Shown here: in pieces, positions 10,536 to 22,715 of the stretch
Position numbering within the stretch: the first letter of the stretch is position 1
Layout: each line of letters begins with the position of its first letter
From: Coenobita brevimanus
Lineage: Eukaryota; Arthropoda; Malacostraca; Decapoda; Coenobitidae
Length of the DNA stretch: 64,000 bases
Assembly (NCBI GenBank): GCA_032717465.1
Contig: CM064748.1
Coordinates: 9,009,392 to 9,073,391, forward strand
Direction of reading: 5' to 3'
Program-made: the position numbers and the translations under genes
Notes under the pieces: generated by a model
The model's database searches: none
Told to the model about the DNA's origin: nothing
The model's input: the letters and a program-made list of their open reading frames with translations, nothing else

Positions 10536-11059
10536 ATATACTGGAGGATCCGTACACTTTGGAAATAATCCCTTAGACTCTGGTTTTTCCCTGTCTGGAA
10601 ATATGCAATTTAATTACCTATCAGTCTAGTTATTCTGTATCCAGTTGACTTGCTGAAGAGTCTTTTGTGTGGCACTTATCAAAGGCCTTGACAAAGTTCA
10701 TGAAAATCACATCTGTCTCCCCACTCTCTTCAAAGATCATTCCTCACTGGTCCAATACCTGCAATAGCTAAACAGTTGTTTCATCAGCCTTGTTTAAACC
10801 AATGTTGCATAGTTGGAAAAAAAATGAAGTAATATGTGCTACATTACATTATCTCTTATTGTGGATTCAAGTATCTTACAGTTTATGCATGTCAGACATA
10901 CTAGACGACAGTTAATCCTTCTTAGGACTTCGTGACATATGCTGCTAACATAGGGTTGCCATATCTGAACAGTCAAAATGTAGGGCACCTCACCTAAAAC
11001 CCATGCTCCTCCAGATCCGCCCCCAACATACACTTTGGACCTTTGACATTATGTAGCCT

Positions 11060-11063
<4 letters not shown>

Positions 11064-11147
<84 letters not shown>
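11064..11147. repeat. (TA)n microsatellite
   Basis: A pure TA dinucleotide tract of about 84 bp, followed directly by a run of G. Confidence 0.95.
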
Positions 11148-11149
<2 letters not shown>

Positions 11150-12035
11150 GGGGGGGAAATACTTTCCCCCAGAGCAGTTGCGCTCTCTACTTTTATGATA
11201 GTTGCCCTTGGTTAAAAGCAGAGGAAAACTAGAGCGATTTTTTAAACCCAGAAAGTACGTTCTCTTTAATAATTCTTACAACTGCATTTAACCCTCGTGG
11301 ACAACTCTATATTGTAAATACATGTAATTATATGGAATTTTCCACTGACTTAAACTGCGTCTGCGCGTTAGATGACGTGGCGAGGATGGAAAGATCTTCG
11401 TGTAAAAGCAGATGTCGAATTAAGATATTTACACAGTTAGAGGGAATATCTGGTTTAACTTTAGGTTAATTAAAACTAAGATTAATTTGTTAGATTCGCC
11501 CTGTACATATCATGATGTAATCTAACTGTATTTAATACTGTAATTAATTAATAGTTGGCAACCCACAATTCTATGAGGAACTGGGGCCTGCCGCGTTCAC
11601 TCACTGCTCGTAGTCATAGTCAAGCTAGCACGTTGTACATAAGCACCTAAAGGACGCTTGATTGCTCAAGCAATTATACAAATCAGCCCCATTATCATCG
11701 GTTGTCTGACACTCCCTCTTCACTAGCTAAGTAACCTTTACGAATTGGCCAATTCAAGGGGGGATTAGCTAAGAGATAGAAGAGAAATAGTTATTGTAGG
11801 TGAGTTAAGGTTAAGTTACGGTTCACCTAACCCTATGAGACTTGTTTGAATTTACTTAAGGACAACTTTATGGACAAGTAACGACCTAAGAGTTGTTTAT
11901 TAGGAAATACCAGAATTATTTTACATTGTTGGTGCCCGAGTAAGGATACCGATTTATATACATTAAATATTTTTCACATTTTGGTGCCCAGAGTGAGGGC
12001 CCCGATTTGTTTACCAGAACCATTAAATATTTTTC

Positions 12036-12040
<5 letters not shown>

Positions 12041-12089
<49 letters not shown>
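12041..12089. repeat. (TA)n microsatellite
   Basis: A pure TA tract of about 49 bp, preceded by a duplicated phrase around TTTTCACA. Confidence 0.95.
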
Positions 12090-12094
<5 letters not shown>

Positions 12095-12412
12095 CAGTAC
12101 TGCTGTATTGTACCAGTCTTTTTACAATATAATGGACAACAGGCAAAATACAGAATTAGCTAGTTTGTGACTGAATAATGCTAAAGCGCCTTAGATGCAG
12201 AATAAGATCGTAGGAATAACAAATGCTACGGTGTAAAAGAAAACTAAGGTAATAATTGTCTGCAGTTACCGTTTATCTTATGGCTATAACAGTACTAGGT
12301 AGGGGAAAAAAATCGTGGCTGAACAAGAGGAAAAGGCAATTCATTTTAGCTAGTTGCTAGCGCTAAATCAGCCATGTTGGCAACACTTACCAGCTGACGA
12401 AAACAATTAAGG

Positions 12413-12433
12413 TCTCTCTCTCTCTCTCTCTAG
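12413..12433. repeat. (TC)n microsatellite
   Basis: A short pure TC run in non-coding DNA. Confidence 0.9.
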
Positions 12434-12665
12434 TCATAGTCCGATATGTTAAATTTTTCGAGAAAAAGTGACTGAAGCTGAAATTGATATATTGTAGTAG
12501 GAACTGGCGACGCAACTGCCAGGCTGATATGCCACTGACAACACGCTAAAAGACCCAGTAAATAAATAGTGCATATTCAAAATAAAGTCAATAAATATTA
12601 CTAGAAATAAAACACTGAAAATAATAAAAGAATGTTAAATATATATATATATATATATATATCAA

Positions 12666-13502
12666 TTACTTATAAAAGTGGAAGGAGGCCCGCCTCCTGA
12701 AGAAAACTAAAAACATCAGTGAAATCGCTATAGGCTCCATCAAGCATTGAGGAGAGACAGTAGGCACCATCTGCACCCCTCTAGGCTTATGGAGGAAACT
12801 CTGACGCAGGTCCCCCAAACTTGGACACTCGACAAGCAAGTGACGGACAGTCAGGGAAACAAGGCAATCATCACAGTACGGTTGAGTCTCACCACTCATC
12901 AGGAACCCATGTGTAAGCTGAGAGTGCCCAATGCGAAGCCTAGCAAGAGCCACCTCCAATCGCTGAGGCATGGAAGGGTGAACCCTTAGCACAACCCCTC
13001 TCTGAAAGACCTCTTTCAGCTTATTATGAGCAGCACCATCCCAGCGTCTCTGACAACACGTATGAATTCCGTACCGCAAGTAAGGTGTTACATCAGAAAC
13101 AGGAAGCGGATATTTGGGTGGGGGCTGTTGAGAAGCCGCATCCTTGGCCAATGCGTCCGCCTTCTCATTGCCCACCACACCAACGTGTGCGGGAACCCAA
13201 AAAAAATCCACTCTCTTCCCCCGACGACGAACGAGGAACAGCCACTCCAAGATAGCTAAAACTATAGGATGGGAAGAGTTAAAAGAGTCCAGGACCAAAA
13301 GTGTCCTTTGAGAGTCGCTGAAAATAGTAAAATAATTGTCAGGGTGAACAAACACCAACGTCAGGGCTAAAACGATAGCTGACAACTCTGCAGTAAAAAC
13401 TGAGGCAACCAAAGGAAGACTACCTCCACGGCTAAAATTGGGAAATACCACTCCAAAACCAACACCAGATGCGGATTTAGAGCCATAAGTATACAAAGGC
13501 AC
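12666..13502 (-). pseudogene. I1 ORF2: RNase H and C-terminus
   Basis: An RNase H domain, which would remove the RNA template. The Glu motif is FTAELSAIVLAL, the next Asp is in FSDSQRTLL and the last in GNEKADALAKDAA. The first catalytic Asp, normally in a TDGS motif, has changed: the sequence reads LYTYGSKS, with Tyr in its place. A zinc-finger-like C-terminus follows (CDDCLVSLTVRHLLVEC). The frame ends at 12666 with SFHFYK and a stop, just before the TA tail. A frameshift separates it from the reverse transcriptase at about 13503-13529. Confidence 0.85.
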
Positions 13503-13528
13503 AGATCCACCATGACTAGAAGAATGTT

Positions 13529-15318
13529 CTAAAAATAACTAAAAGACACTGAAGAACGACAGAATCCTTTGAGCCTGCAAGACCTGCAGAAAGTTACTTT
13601 GGCCAATATCCATGGCGCAACCATTGGGATCCGAACAGGACTGACATGTACTGCTGACAAACCAAACTCCTCCATAATATCCGGAACCCTATAGCCAAAC
13701 GGGTGAGGCATGTGAGGGTGTCTACTATAATACAAAAAACAAGACTGTTTCGTCACACACTCACAGACAAGTGAGTCTGGAAGGCGATGAATCCGGAGCC
13801 AGCACCGTACTGCAACAGACTGATGCAGTAGAACTAAGGGAGGCACACCAGCTTCCACCAACAAGCTGGGAGTTGGAGACGACCGAAAAGCCCCAGTTGC
13901 GAGGCGAAGACCAGCATGATAGACAGCATCTAGAGTTTTTAGTCTGGACTCTGTTGCAGACGAGTAGATCTCGCAGCCATATGACAGCTTGGAGGTTACA
14001 AAAACCTGAAACAAATGAAAGAGCATCCTCCAATCAGCACCCCAAGAGAACCTTCAATAGACTGAGAGCCTTCATACATGATGTTTTAAGATTTGCCAAG
14101 TGTGAAACCCATGTCAAACGGCAGTCAAACGTCAGGCCCAAGTATTTCGTCTCTGTCACACAACGGAGTCTCCTGCCACAAAGCTGGAGATCAGGGTCCG
14201 GGTGTACCCCTCTCATCCTACAGAAGTGCATAGCCACAGTCTTAGAAGGGGAAAACCGAAAACCCTTGGAAGTGGCCCAGGCAGAAATCTTGTCCAAGGC
14301 AAGTTTCATACTCGGCTCAATAGCAGACATGCGGGAGCCAGAAAACCATATAGCTAAGTCATCCACATAAAGGGATGAGGTTCACCCCAGCAGGCACAGT
14401 GTCAATGATATCATTGATGGCCACTGCAAACAGGGAAACACTTAAGACACTCCCCTGTGGGACACCTTCCTCCTGGCACAGTGGCCCAGAGAGGGTAGAA
14501 CCCACATGGATCCTAAGCACACGATCAGACAAGAAGTCTCCAAGCAACACAGGCAGACGACCAAGTAAACCAAAGGCATGAAGTTGTTGGAGGATGCCAT
14601 GGAGCCAGGCAGTGTCATAAGTCTTCTCAAGGTCAAAGAACACAGCCACAAGATGTTGCTTAGAAGCAAAAGCTTCACAGATCGACGCCTCGAGCCTGAT
14701 AAGGTTGTCTGAAGTGCACTGTAATTTACGGAAACCACTCTGCGACGGAGAGAGAAAGCAGCCCTTCTCCAGAAACCACATAAGCCTGACATTGACCATC
14801 TTCTCGAAGAGCTTGCACACACATGATGTTAAAGTGATAGGGCGATAGTTGGTGACCTGGGAATGGTCTTTACCAGGCTTGGGAATGGGCAGGACAATAC
14901 CCAACTTTCAACTCCTGGGAACAGAGCCCTCACTCCAAACCCTGTTAAAGAGGTCCAATAAAAACCGAAGTGAATCAGTTGGCAGATGACGGAGCAGAGC
15001 GTATGGAATGTCGTCAGGCCCAGGAGCAGTGTCATGACACTCTGAGAGGGCAGCACGCAGATCACGGAGGCTGAAGTCTTAATTATACAGCTCTCCACCA
15101 CGAGAGCGAAAGTCAAGACCCAGCCTCTCCTGATTCCTATGAAAGGTAGCAAATGGCTGAGAAGGATCCTTTTTTGAGACAGCATAAAATTGATTTGCGA
15201 AAGCAGAGGCTACTGCATCTGGTGCAGACACAAGTTCCCTGTGAAGCAGCAACACAGGTGGAGATGAGGGCAAGAACCTACCAGAAATCTTGCACACATT
15301 TTTCCACACCATAGACAT
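13529..15318 (-). pseudogene. I1 ORF2: reverse transcriptase
   Basis: Blocks seen on the minus strand include VTNYRPITLTSCVCKLFEK (about 14850-14790), motif A VFFDLEKTYDTAW (about 14645-14605), motif B EEGVPQGSVLS (about 14480-14440) and motif C LYVDDLAIW (about 14375-14345). Motifs B and C lie in different frames: a one-base shift just before LYVDD breaks the protein at about 14370. More shifts lie near 14030 and 14830-15080. The upstream linker continues to about 15318. The catalytic Asp residues are retained as residues but cannot be joined in one product. Confidence 0.82.
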
Positions 15319-15663
15319 GGGAGTCGAGGATGTAACTGAAGAAACATATTACCTCCACGAGTTACGGCGAGCATTCTTCATGACCCATCTATGATGAGCA
15401 CGTGCTTTGTGAAACTGAACTATTAGAAAGACAACATTACGATTGGCAAAAAACCTACGGGCAGCTGCTTTGTAAGTTCCCTTTGCTATGGAGCAGTCAT
15501 CATTCCACCATGGCACAGATCTCCGGGAAAAAACACCAGAAGTCTGTGGGATGGAATGAACCCCTGCTGAGAAAATGGTCTTAGTAAAATAACATTCGGC
15601 ATCATCGATAGTTGAAAAATCAGTAACCCTGTTGGCAAATACACATAGTTCCTCAAAGAGAGA

Positions 15664-16370
15664 TCAATCAGCCCTATCCAGACACCAGTGTGGCATATGG
15701 GCTGCAGGAACAGAGCAAGTAGGCTGGACCATCACAGGATAATGGTCACTACCACGTAGATCATCCATAACCTCCCAAGAAAAATGAAGGGCACAGTCAG
15801 AGATCAATGACAGAATACGTGCCAATCTGAACATGAAAATGGGTCGGCCTTCCATCATTTAGGACAACCAAATCTAAATCCCCAACCAAAGAGGCAAGAA
15901 GATCACCCTGCGGATTTGAAAGTGAGTCATCCCACAAAGGATGGCGGCCATTAAGGTCACCAAGGAGTAGGAAAGGGGGTGAAAGTTGGCTGATAAGGGT
16001 TTCTAGATCAGCACACATAACAGGAATGGAAGGTGGAAGGTACAGACAACAGATGGTATAGCACCACCCAACGTGCATCTGTACTGCTAGAACTTGAAAG
16101 GGAGACTATAATGCAAAGGATATGAAGGGGACATCAGAACGGCACAAAATTGCACATCCACTGCTGTGACCACCAGGAGGGGATGCGTGGAAGACCTTAT
16201 ACCCCCTAATAGAAAGGAACTGTCTGTCCCCCACCATCGTCTCCTGAAGACAGACATATAGCTGGTTCAGAGCAGAGTAATAACTGCAATTCCACCCAAT
16301 TTGCCATTACACCTCTACAATTCCATTGTAATACACTGACTGAGAACGCCATAGTATCCCTTGTGAAGAA
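15664..16370 (-). pseudogene. I1 ORF2: endonuclease
   Basis: An AP-like endonuclease trace. CLQETMVGD near 16240 holds the metal-binding Glu. LLLGDLNGRHPLWDD at about 15985-15940 holds the Asp and Asn pair, and LRGSDHYPVMV near 15755-15725 the SDH motif. These lie in two or three frames with stops between them. The main frames are 16078-15797 and 15858-15664. It would initiate insertion by nicking target DNA. Normal partners are the reverse transcriptase downstream and ORF1 upstream. Confidence 0.78.
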
Positions 16371-16374
16371 ATAA

Positions 16375-18194
16375 TCAGGATAGGGGGTGAGATAACCTTG
16401 CCTCTCCAGAGTTCCGGACGCTGGGAACCTTGACGGGTTTCTGTGTATTTGGCCGAGGGTTAGCTTTAATATTTTTCTTTCCTACAGCTATCCCCTTGGA
16501 TGAGGAGACCAAAATACCTGATTTTGAAGATAGCAAAGTGGAGGAAGAGGCAGGCAGAACAATATTCTTCTTCTGTGGTGGAGCAAAAGATGACTTGGTA
16601 GAGGGACTGCAAGTTGCCTTAGCCAGATCAGAGCAGGCAGTGCCATCAGAAGGAGAAGTATGAACAGTAGTGCATCCCACAGGGCTGGGATCCTGAGAAG
16701 CGGAAGTGGACTTAGCCCATGACCGTAGTGGGGATACTTTGAGGTCTGGGCCCACAGCGACAGCATCCAGCTCGGTAGCTACAACCAACACAATAGCACT
16801 ATCAGAGGGGCCACCCTGATTGGCATGGGAAGCTTTAGTTGGGGGAACATCTATCAATAACTCAGAGGATTCACGAATGCTTTTAGAGGAGGACTGGTGA
16901 GGGTTATGTACCTCAGCCTAAACAAGTTCAGAAGGAATCACGGAGATATTCTTAGACATATTCCTGGAAGTACTAGCTGAGGTGTCTTCGCCATCAGCAG
17001 TGTCTCCCAAAGCTGGAAATTTGTTGCTGACAGGCACCGAGGGAATCAGCATCCTATCGGACGTGCTGGAGGTTGACTGAATACCCTGACTCTCACATCG
17101 TCGAGAATCCCGTTCACTGCCACCAGAATGGCGGCTTGACTGGATGGACCGTGACAGAACTGAAGCGAAGGAAACTCCAGGTCAAATATACATAGACATA
17201 ACTCTGTGTTTAGCCTCTTTAAAGGTAGTTCTCTCATGAATGCGCAGAGCCAAAACCTCATAGTCAAATTTATATCTGTCACAAGATTTGGAGTAGCTGC
17301 ATGGTCACCCCCACAGTTAACACAGGTCTCCGTACCAGAACAATTCAAATTCTCATGGGAAATTCCACATGTGACACATATTGCGGGAAGCCCCTGCAAT
17401 AGGAGACGACAGTATTTGCTGATGTGGCCATACTTTTGACAGTGATAACAACGTCTCGGACTGGGTACATATGGCTTCACCTTTAATGATAACCAAGCAA
17501 TCTTAATGGAAGAAGGAAGTTGAATGGCATCGAAAGTCAACAAAAGGGAGGGCGTAGGCAAAAGGATACCATCAATCTTCTTGTGGAATCTTTCCACTTT
17601 GATGACACCACGGACTTTCAGTTCAAGAAGTTTTTCTTCTGAGTACTGGAGCAGCTCTAGAGAGTAGACCACCCAATGAGACTGGTTGAAAGTGGGATGC
17701 GGCAAGCAGGTAATAGAGGTCCCAGATACTTTGGACAGAGCAAAGAGTCGATCTCTCTCTTCTGGAGAGGTGACCTCCACAAGGAGGCTCCCATCCTATT
17801 GTGATGACATTTTTGGCTCCCTACCACAAGCAGAAACAATAGTCCGGTACACCTCAAAAATATCTAAGTCTGCCACATGGACACCCTCCACTGCCCGGAT
17901 CACCAGGTACCGAGCAAAATGGGCTGGTTCATAAAAGCCAGGCAAGACCTCACGTGGGGACAAAATAGTACTAGTAGGACCAGATGCCCTACAGGACTTT
18001 GAATGTGTCAATTGTTGATAAGGTTCCAATGTCGTAATAAGAGAAGCAGTTGTAGAAGACGGAACCATTTCATTAGATGGGTCAGAGGGAAATCCAGGGG
18101 CAGATATATGGTCATCATCCTTTTGGCCATGTTGGGGATTATCGGAATTTTCCATAATAAGCACCATATGACCGCACTCTCCCATCCCCCCCAC
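16375..18194 (-). pseudogene. I1 ORF1 (gag-like, zinc knuckles)
   Basis: The likely start is the Met at 18194 (MGGMGECGHM). An in-frame TAG at about 17796-17798 interrupts an otherwise continuous frame that resumes with GSLLVEVTSPEERDRLF. Zinc knuckles at about 17455-17310 read CYHCQKYGHISKYC, CVTCGISHENLNC and CVNCGGDH, typical of I-group nucleic-acid-binding ORF1 proteins. A frameshift lies between 17046 and 16857. The Ser-rich, Lys-rich C-terminus (KKNIKANPRPNTQKPVK) ends at 16375, just before the endonuclease. It probably coated element RNA. Confidence 0.8.
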
Positions 18195-18727
18195 TCACCA
18201 TGGAGCCCAAGGAGAGGCCATATGTCAGGGACGGAGCCACTGATGACCCCAGGGGTAGCAGAGGAGTATACGCAGGTAACCACTGGGGGACCCGGACAAG
18301 GGTAACTTCAGGACGATAGGAGCCACCAGGCCCCCCAGTGCCCACATGACCCTAGCCAATGCCCTGGTCGGGCCCAACCAGGCCGCATGTCTAGCCAGAA
18401 TAAGGGACCAAAGAGGTGTATTGCTAGCTGCAGGGTGCATCGTGTAGCATCACTCAACCTCCAGGACTCCCGTCTCCCAGCATTCCGGGACGCCACGCAC
18501 GGCAAACACGTGGGGAGGTGACAGTCCCGCCCTCGATGGCAATAAGGCAGGGACTAACATCACCAGCAGGCCTCCTCTACCAGTAATGTAGGGGATGCTT
18601 GGTCCACGAGACCGACAAATGGCGAACCCTACAAAGGTAGGCATGCCTCCCAAGTAGGTGGCACTGCCAACCACGCTTCAAGCCCCACCACCAAGTCAAG
18701 GTGACCCCCTACAGCGGGGTTTACCCA

Positions 18728-19788
18728 GAAGGATATTGGTGAGATTTTATAACGACTTGTCCATCCTTTTCTCTTCATTTATTAATAAACTTCAGTACAT
18801 ATTCAGTGACTCTCAGCAACTTTCCAAGAGATGAAAATTTAGTAAGGTCTATTAGTTTGTTTGGCTCATCAGCCTTCACTGTAACCAGAGGAGGAATGCC
18901 TACAGGCGATACTACATACATCTTCTGTTCTGGCCACTCTGCCCTATCCATGAGCCATTGATGGCCTTGGAACCATAAATAGTCTTTCATAAGAGTCTCA
19001 GTAGTGGTCCCTCTGCTTAATTTATCTGCAGGATTGTATTTGCTTCCTACATGCATAAACTGAAAATCTTTCTGCACTTCATGAATTTCAGCAACACGGT
19101 TCTTTACATAAGTTAATTTGGTCCATTATTTCTCACCCACTAACGCTACTTCATTACCTGACCATATGTAAGTGTTGATATCATCCAAGGTTTTCTGATA
19201 GCTTTCCAAGCCTGACGCCAATCAGTAGCGCTGTTAATTCCGTTTGTGGGATAGTTCTGGGTTTCACTGGTGCTACCCGTGCTTTACTTGTTAAAAGCGG
19301 GGATCTTGATTGTGTAACTATATATGCTGCTGCTCCATATGCTTTTGATGAAGCATCACAAAAGGGGTGTAAAGTGCATTCTTCACCTTCTTTTACTGTA
19401 GCTCTAGATATTTCATATTGTTCTAGTTGTAGTAATTCCTTTTCCAGTGGTTCCCATTCCTCTGTGTACTTATCTGGTAGGGGATCGTCCAAGTCTACCT
19501 TTTCCTTCCATGAATCTTGAATTAATGGTTTTCCCTTTATTGTTATAGGGGTAAATATACCTAGTGGATCAAAAACTTTACTCACTTCTGTAAGTAACAA
19601 ACGTTTTGTTAGATGTAACTTTTCGGTCTGGTTTTAATTTCAGTGTGTCCAGCGGTGTTCCATTGTAGTCCAAGTACTGAAGTAATTGTTGAAACTTCAT
19701 CCTGGAAAATCACACTATGATTTCTTGACGCCTAGAACTGTTAGTTACCCATTGTCTGAGAGGCATATTAGCAAGTTTAAGTTCTTTA
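18728..19788 (-). mobile_element. BEL/Pao LTR retrotransposon fragment
   Basis: Reading the minus strand from 19788: LKLANMPLRQWVTNSS, a degraded SVLGLQWNT block near 19680, then the Pao family block EVSKVFDPLGIFTPITIKG (about 19588-19530). Then comes an RNase H-like stretch with FCDASSKAYGAAAYI (about 19365-19320) and VKPRTIPQTELTALL (about 19265-19220). A separate piece (19077-18775) has HVGSKYNPADKLSRG and DYLWFQGHQWL, the standard Pao RNase H end. A frameshift and stops lie at about 19180-19080. Both ends are lost: copy A abuts at 19788 and I1 at about 18727. No integrase or LTR is visible. Confidence 0.85.
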
Positions 19789-22112
19789 TTATATACCGTC
19801 AGGGGTGACGTTGCCAGGTGTAGAACCACGCCCTGGACCTCCACATCAGATCCACAGAAAGGAGGAGGGTCACAATCTGTGCATGCAATGTGGTCCTGGA
19901 CCAGAACGGCACACCCTCGTGTGACGCCACGAACATACGGGAGGAGATGGGTGGTGTAACCCGAGAGACGAAAAGTGGAACTATCTGGGAGCAGGGTTTC
20001 TTGCAGTAGGATGACATGGGGGCGATCCCTGTTGGCCGCCTCCTGCAGAAGCGGGAGCTTGTGCCGTGCTCCCAAAACAGTTCTACTGAAGGAGTCGAAG
20101 GGGGGAGTCGTCCCGCCGTCTGGAGACAGACAGAGACGGACGTCCTCCAGCAACGGAGGTGAGGCCATGTCCGTCAAGGGTGCCACGACGGGCGTCAGTT
20201 GTTGCTCTGGAAGGGGGCGAGGCCGACTCTGCTGAGGAGTGGAAGATAGGGCAGCGGCCTTCCTGGGCTTGGATCGCTTGAAAGAGCGAGCCGGCTTGCG
20301 TGGGGGAGTCTGTGGCCCCCCTGTAGAGCGAGCCGGACGTCGAGGGGCAGGACGGGTGTCGAGACCATGCAGCTTTCTGGCGATTACACGATCGATGATG
20401 CGATCGGCTGCAGAGGCGATTGAGGCCGCCTTGAGAGTGATCCCCAGTTTGAGTGACACTGCTTGGGCAACGGCCACTGCAATCTGTGAACCCAGGTCCC
20501 GCAGATCCTCTGCCGTGAAAGCGAGGACCGGTGAAGCAGGAGCAGTGGGTGGACTGGGCGTGGAGCCGGGTACTGGTGGCAGAATTGTTGGTGGCTGACT
20601 GGACACTACAGTGGGAGGTGGTGGCGAGACAGGCGGCTGTTGGCGGTGGACCTCTGCTGTGGTCTGGTCCACAGTAAGAGCTGAGGGCAATGGAGGGAAC
20701 TCCTGGTCGCTGAGGGGTGGTGGGCGCTGAATGAGAGGGCGGCGCTGTTGTCCCCGGATGAAAGTGCCGGGGGGAGCTGGAGTGGCGCTGGTGGCCTGAT
20801 TTTCCTGCACAAAAGCAACCTGCCTGTCTCGACCCTGGTTCACTCGTTGAACCCTCGCGGGGCAACTGCGGTGCCAGGCGTGGTGTCGTCCTGAGCAATT
20901 GGGGCACTTGGCTGCAATTGGTTGCTTTACCTTGAACCGCTGCAGGCACTGGTTCGTATCGTGGGCACCACTGCACATACCACAGATGAGGGGGCGGTTG
21001 CAGGCGGCACGGTGGTGCCCGTGGTGTTGGCACCGGTAGCAGCGCAGCGGTTCCGGCGTGAAGGGGCGGAGATGGAAAGCTCCCCAATTGCCCAGGTCGA
21101 GGGATGGCATGAGAGGCCCCCGCAGAGTCACACAGACCTGCAGCGTTTCCTCTTTGGTTCGCTGGTTTTGACAGCGTTCTGCTGCCTCTACTAGTGGATG
21201 CCTTAAGAGGATATCCACCGGCATGCGCCGAGGATATCCCACAACCGTCGCCTGTGTAGTTTGGGCGCCCTGAGAGAGCTCCACGAGCTTGACAAATGGG
21301 ACGTCCTCCTCCGCCACTGCCTTCAGGCGCAGGTATGACTCCTCCACGGTGGGGATCAGCACGCAGCTGTCATCGCGGCTGTATCGGTTCATAGCTACGA
21401 GGCCCAGCAGGTGTTGCTCTAAGGCCGCTACTGCATCGTAGCTCGTGCTGAACCTCTCCTGGAGGGGAACACGAAAGGCCGGGAAGGACGAGCGAGGAGG
21501 TGGAGGAGGCACGACCAAGACCGAAGGGCGATGAGTAGAGGGAGGCTGCTGTGGCGCCAAAGTCCTGGATGCAGGAGGAGCGGTGTTTCCCTGCGGCGCT
21601 CACCGTGGTTTGCGCGCCACAGTTATAAACCCATCAGCGTCCTCAGTCCTAGCAGCAGGGGCAACTCCAGCGGGAGAATGGTCGACAATGGATGCCTGTG
21701 CAACACAGGCTCCATTGCGTGGAGATGGCATGGCAGTGGTAAGGGCCTGGTGGCGTGGGCATTCAGCAGTAGAGGCAGCTGTAGGGGCATCACCAGAGGG
21801 CGTGTTGGTAGGGACGGGAAGCGGAGCCGAGGCAGCTTCCTCCATAGCCTCATGGACATGTGCAACCTTAGCTGCATGTGCCAAAGTAAGAAGGGGGGCT
21901 GAAGCGACAGCCCTCGCGCGGGGAACCTGCCCTTCAGGGCGACAAGAAGTAGATGAGGCAGAGACATCACCAGACGTCGACGAGTGAGAGCTCGCATCTG
22001 AGAGACGCCGCTCTCGCTTTGCGCCTGGCGTGGCAGCAGGGCGAGACATCCTCTGCTGAGACTGGGATTGGTGCGGTGGCCCTGTAGGCCTGGGAATCTG
22101 GGTCCATCTCAT
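19789..22112 (-). pseudogene. Copy A ORF1, fused in frame to the endonuclease start
   Basis: The frame starts at 22112 (MRWTQIPRPTG). The DADGFITVARK motif shared by the family is near 21615, and an in-frame TGA lies at 21600-21602. The same frame continues with the conserved middle domain and three zinc knuckles at about 21025-20880 (CYRCQHHGHHRAAC, CGMCSGAHDTNQC, CPNCSGRHHAWHRSC). ORF1 probably packages element RNA. Other copies have an ORF1 stop overlapping ORF2 in the -1 frame. Here one extra base at the overlap (about 20070) removes that stop and runs ORF1 into endonuclease sequence (HVILLQETLL, CTDCDPPPFCG). The first endonuclease strand (LQWNC in relatives) is lost from the frame. Homology ends at LTVYN. 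Confidence 0.82.
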
Positions 22113-22326
22113 ATCCCTGAGGGACAGTCACACAATCACACAAAGACGCCACTCACACAGACACCCAAACAGATACACCAACACTCACTCTGAAAAACAA
22201 TAAACTTAAGAAAAAAGCCGGCAGGTCCCTACAGTGACGGGCTACCTATGCTCCCCGCCCTCTAAAGGGCGAAGTGGGAGGCCCCGCCACTGCCCCTTTC
22301 GGGTCTTCCGTAATCTATCAGAGCCG

Positions 22327-22423
22327 CTCTCTGCGCTTCCTATAACCAGGCCCTAATGGCCCCCCCTCGTGGAACTGCCCTAACGACAACCCTTCAGGGT
22401 TTGGCTTCGTACCACGCGGAGAG
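22327..22423 (-). promoter_or_regulatory. Structured 5' UTR domain, copy A
   Basis: On the minus strand a closing stem CTCTCCGCG (22423-22415) pairs with CGCAGAGAG (22335-22327), 8 of 9 positions. Inside are GTACGA-GCC, a CCCTGAAGGG hairpin, a GGGCC-TTAGGGCC hairpin and GGTTATA. The stem sequence differs from copies B, C, D and G, yet it pairs. Confidence 0.65.
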
Positions 22424-22715
22424 ACACTAACGGCGGCAGGAAAAAAAAAAAAAACACCCACACACACCCACAAACACACTCACAAAACACCCACACACTC
22501 ACACACACAAGCTCGAAAGGCTATCTGTCAGAGACAGAGTCCACCCAGAAACAGGAAAAAATAAGAAAAATCGCCTAAGTAAATTAGGCTAAGTCCTGCA
22601 AGGCCCAAAAACAGGAAAAACTCCCGAAAATGCTTCCTCAGTAAATGAGGCAGAGTCCAACACTTCAGAGAGACTGGCAAGAGGTCTGCTCATCACGAGA
22701 GCTAGGCAGGGAGTG

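Larger units (their letters stand above)
10372..12640. other. Non-coding interval with microsatellites
   Basis: No protein-coding trace was found. It contains a tRNA-like half at about 10482-10535, (TA)n at 11064-11147 followed by a G run, (TA)n at 12041-12089 and (TC)n at about 12413-12433. A phrase around CATTAAATATTTTTCACA is repeated at about 11963-11980 and 12020-12040, next to the second TA run. Confidence 0.6.
12641..18727 (-). mobile_element. I-group non-LTR retrotransposon (element I1)
   Basis: Reading the minus strand, the order is leader (18727-18195), ORF1 with zinc knuckles (18194-16375), endonuclease (about 16370-15664), reverse transcriptase (about 15660-13529), RNase H (13502-12666) and a (TA)n tail (about 12641-12662). 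Endonuclease, reverse transcriptase and RNase H in that order define the I group. It is distinct in sequence from copies A-G. The 5' end is close to 18727, where BEL/Pao sequence stops. All frames are interrupted. Confidence 0.85.
19789..22715 (-). mobile_element. A-G family non-LTR element, copy A (3'-truncated)
   Basis: The minus-strand copy has a full 5' end (CACTCCCTGCC at 22715-22705), a 5' UTR to about 22113, ORF1, and only the beginning of the endonuclease. It stops abruptly at about 19788 against BEL/Pao sequence in the same orientation. Loss of the 3' half is the reverse of the 5' truncation usual for non-LTR elements, which points to recombination or template switching. Its sequence is the most diverged of the ORF1 copies. 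Confidence 0.85.
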
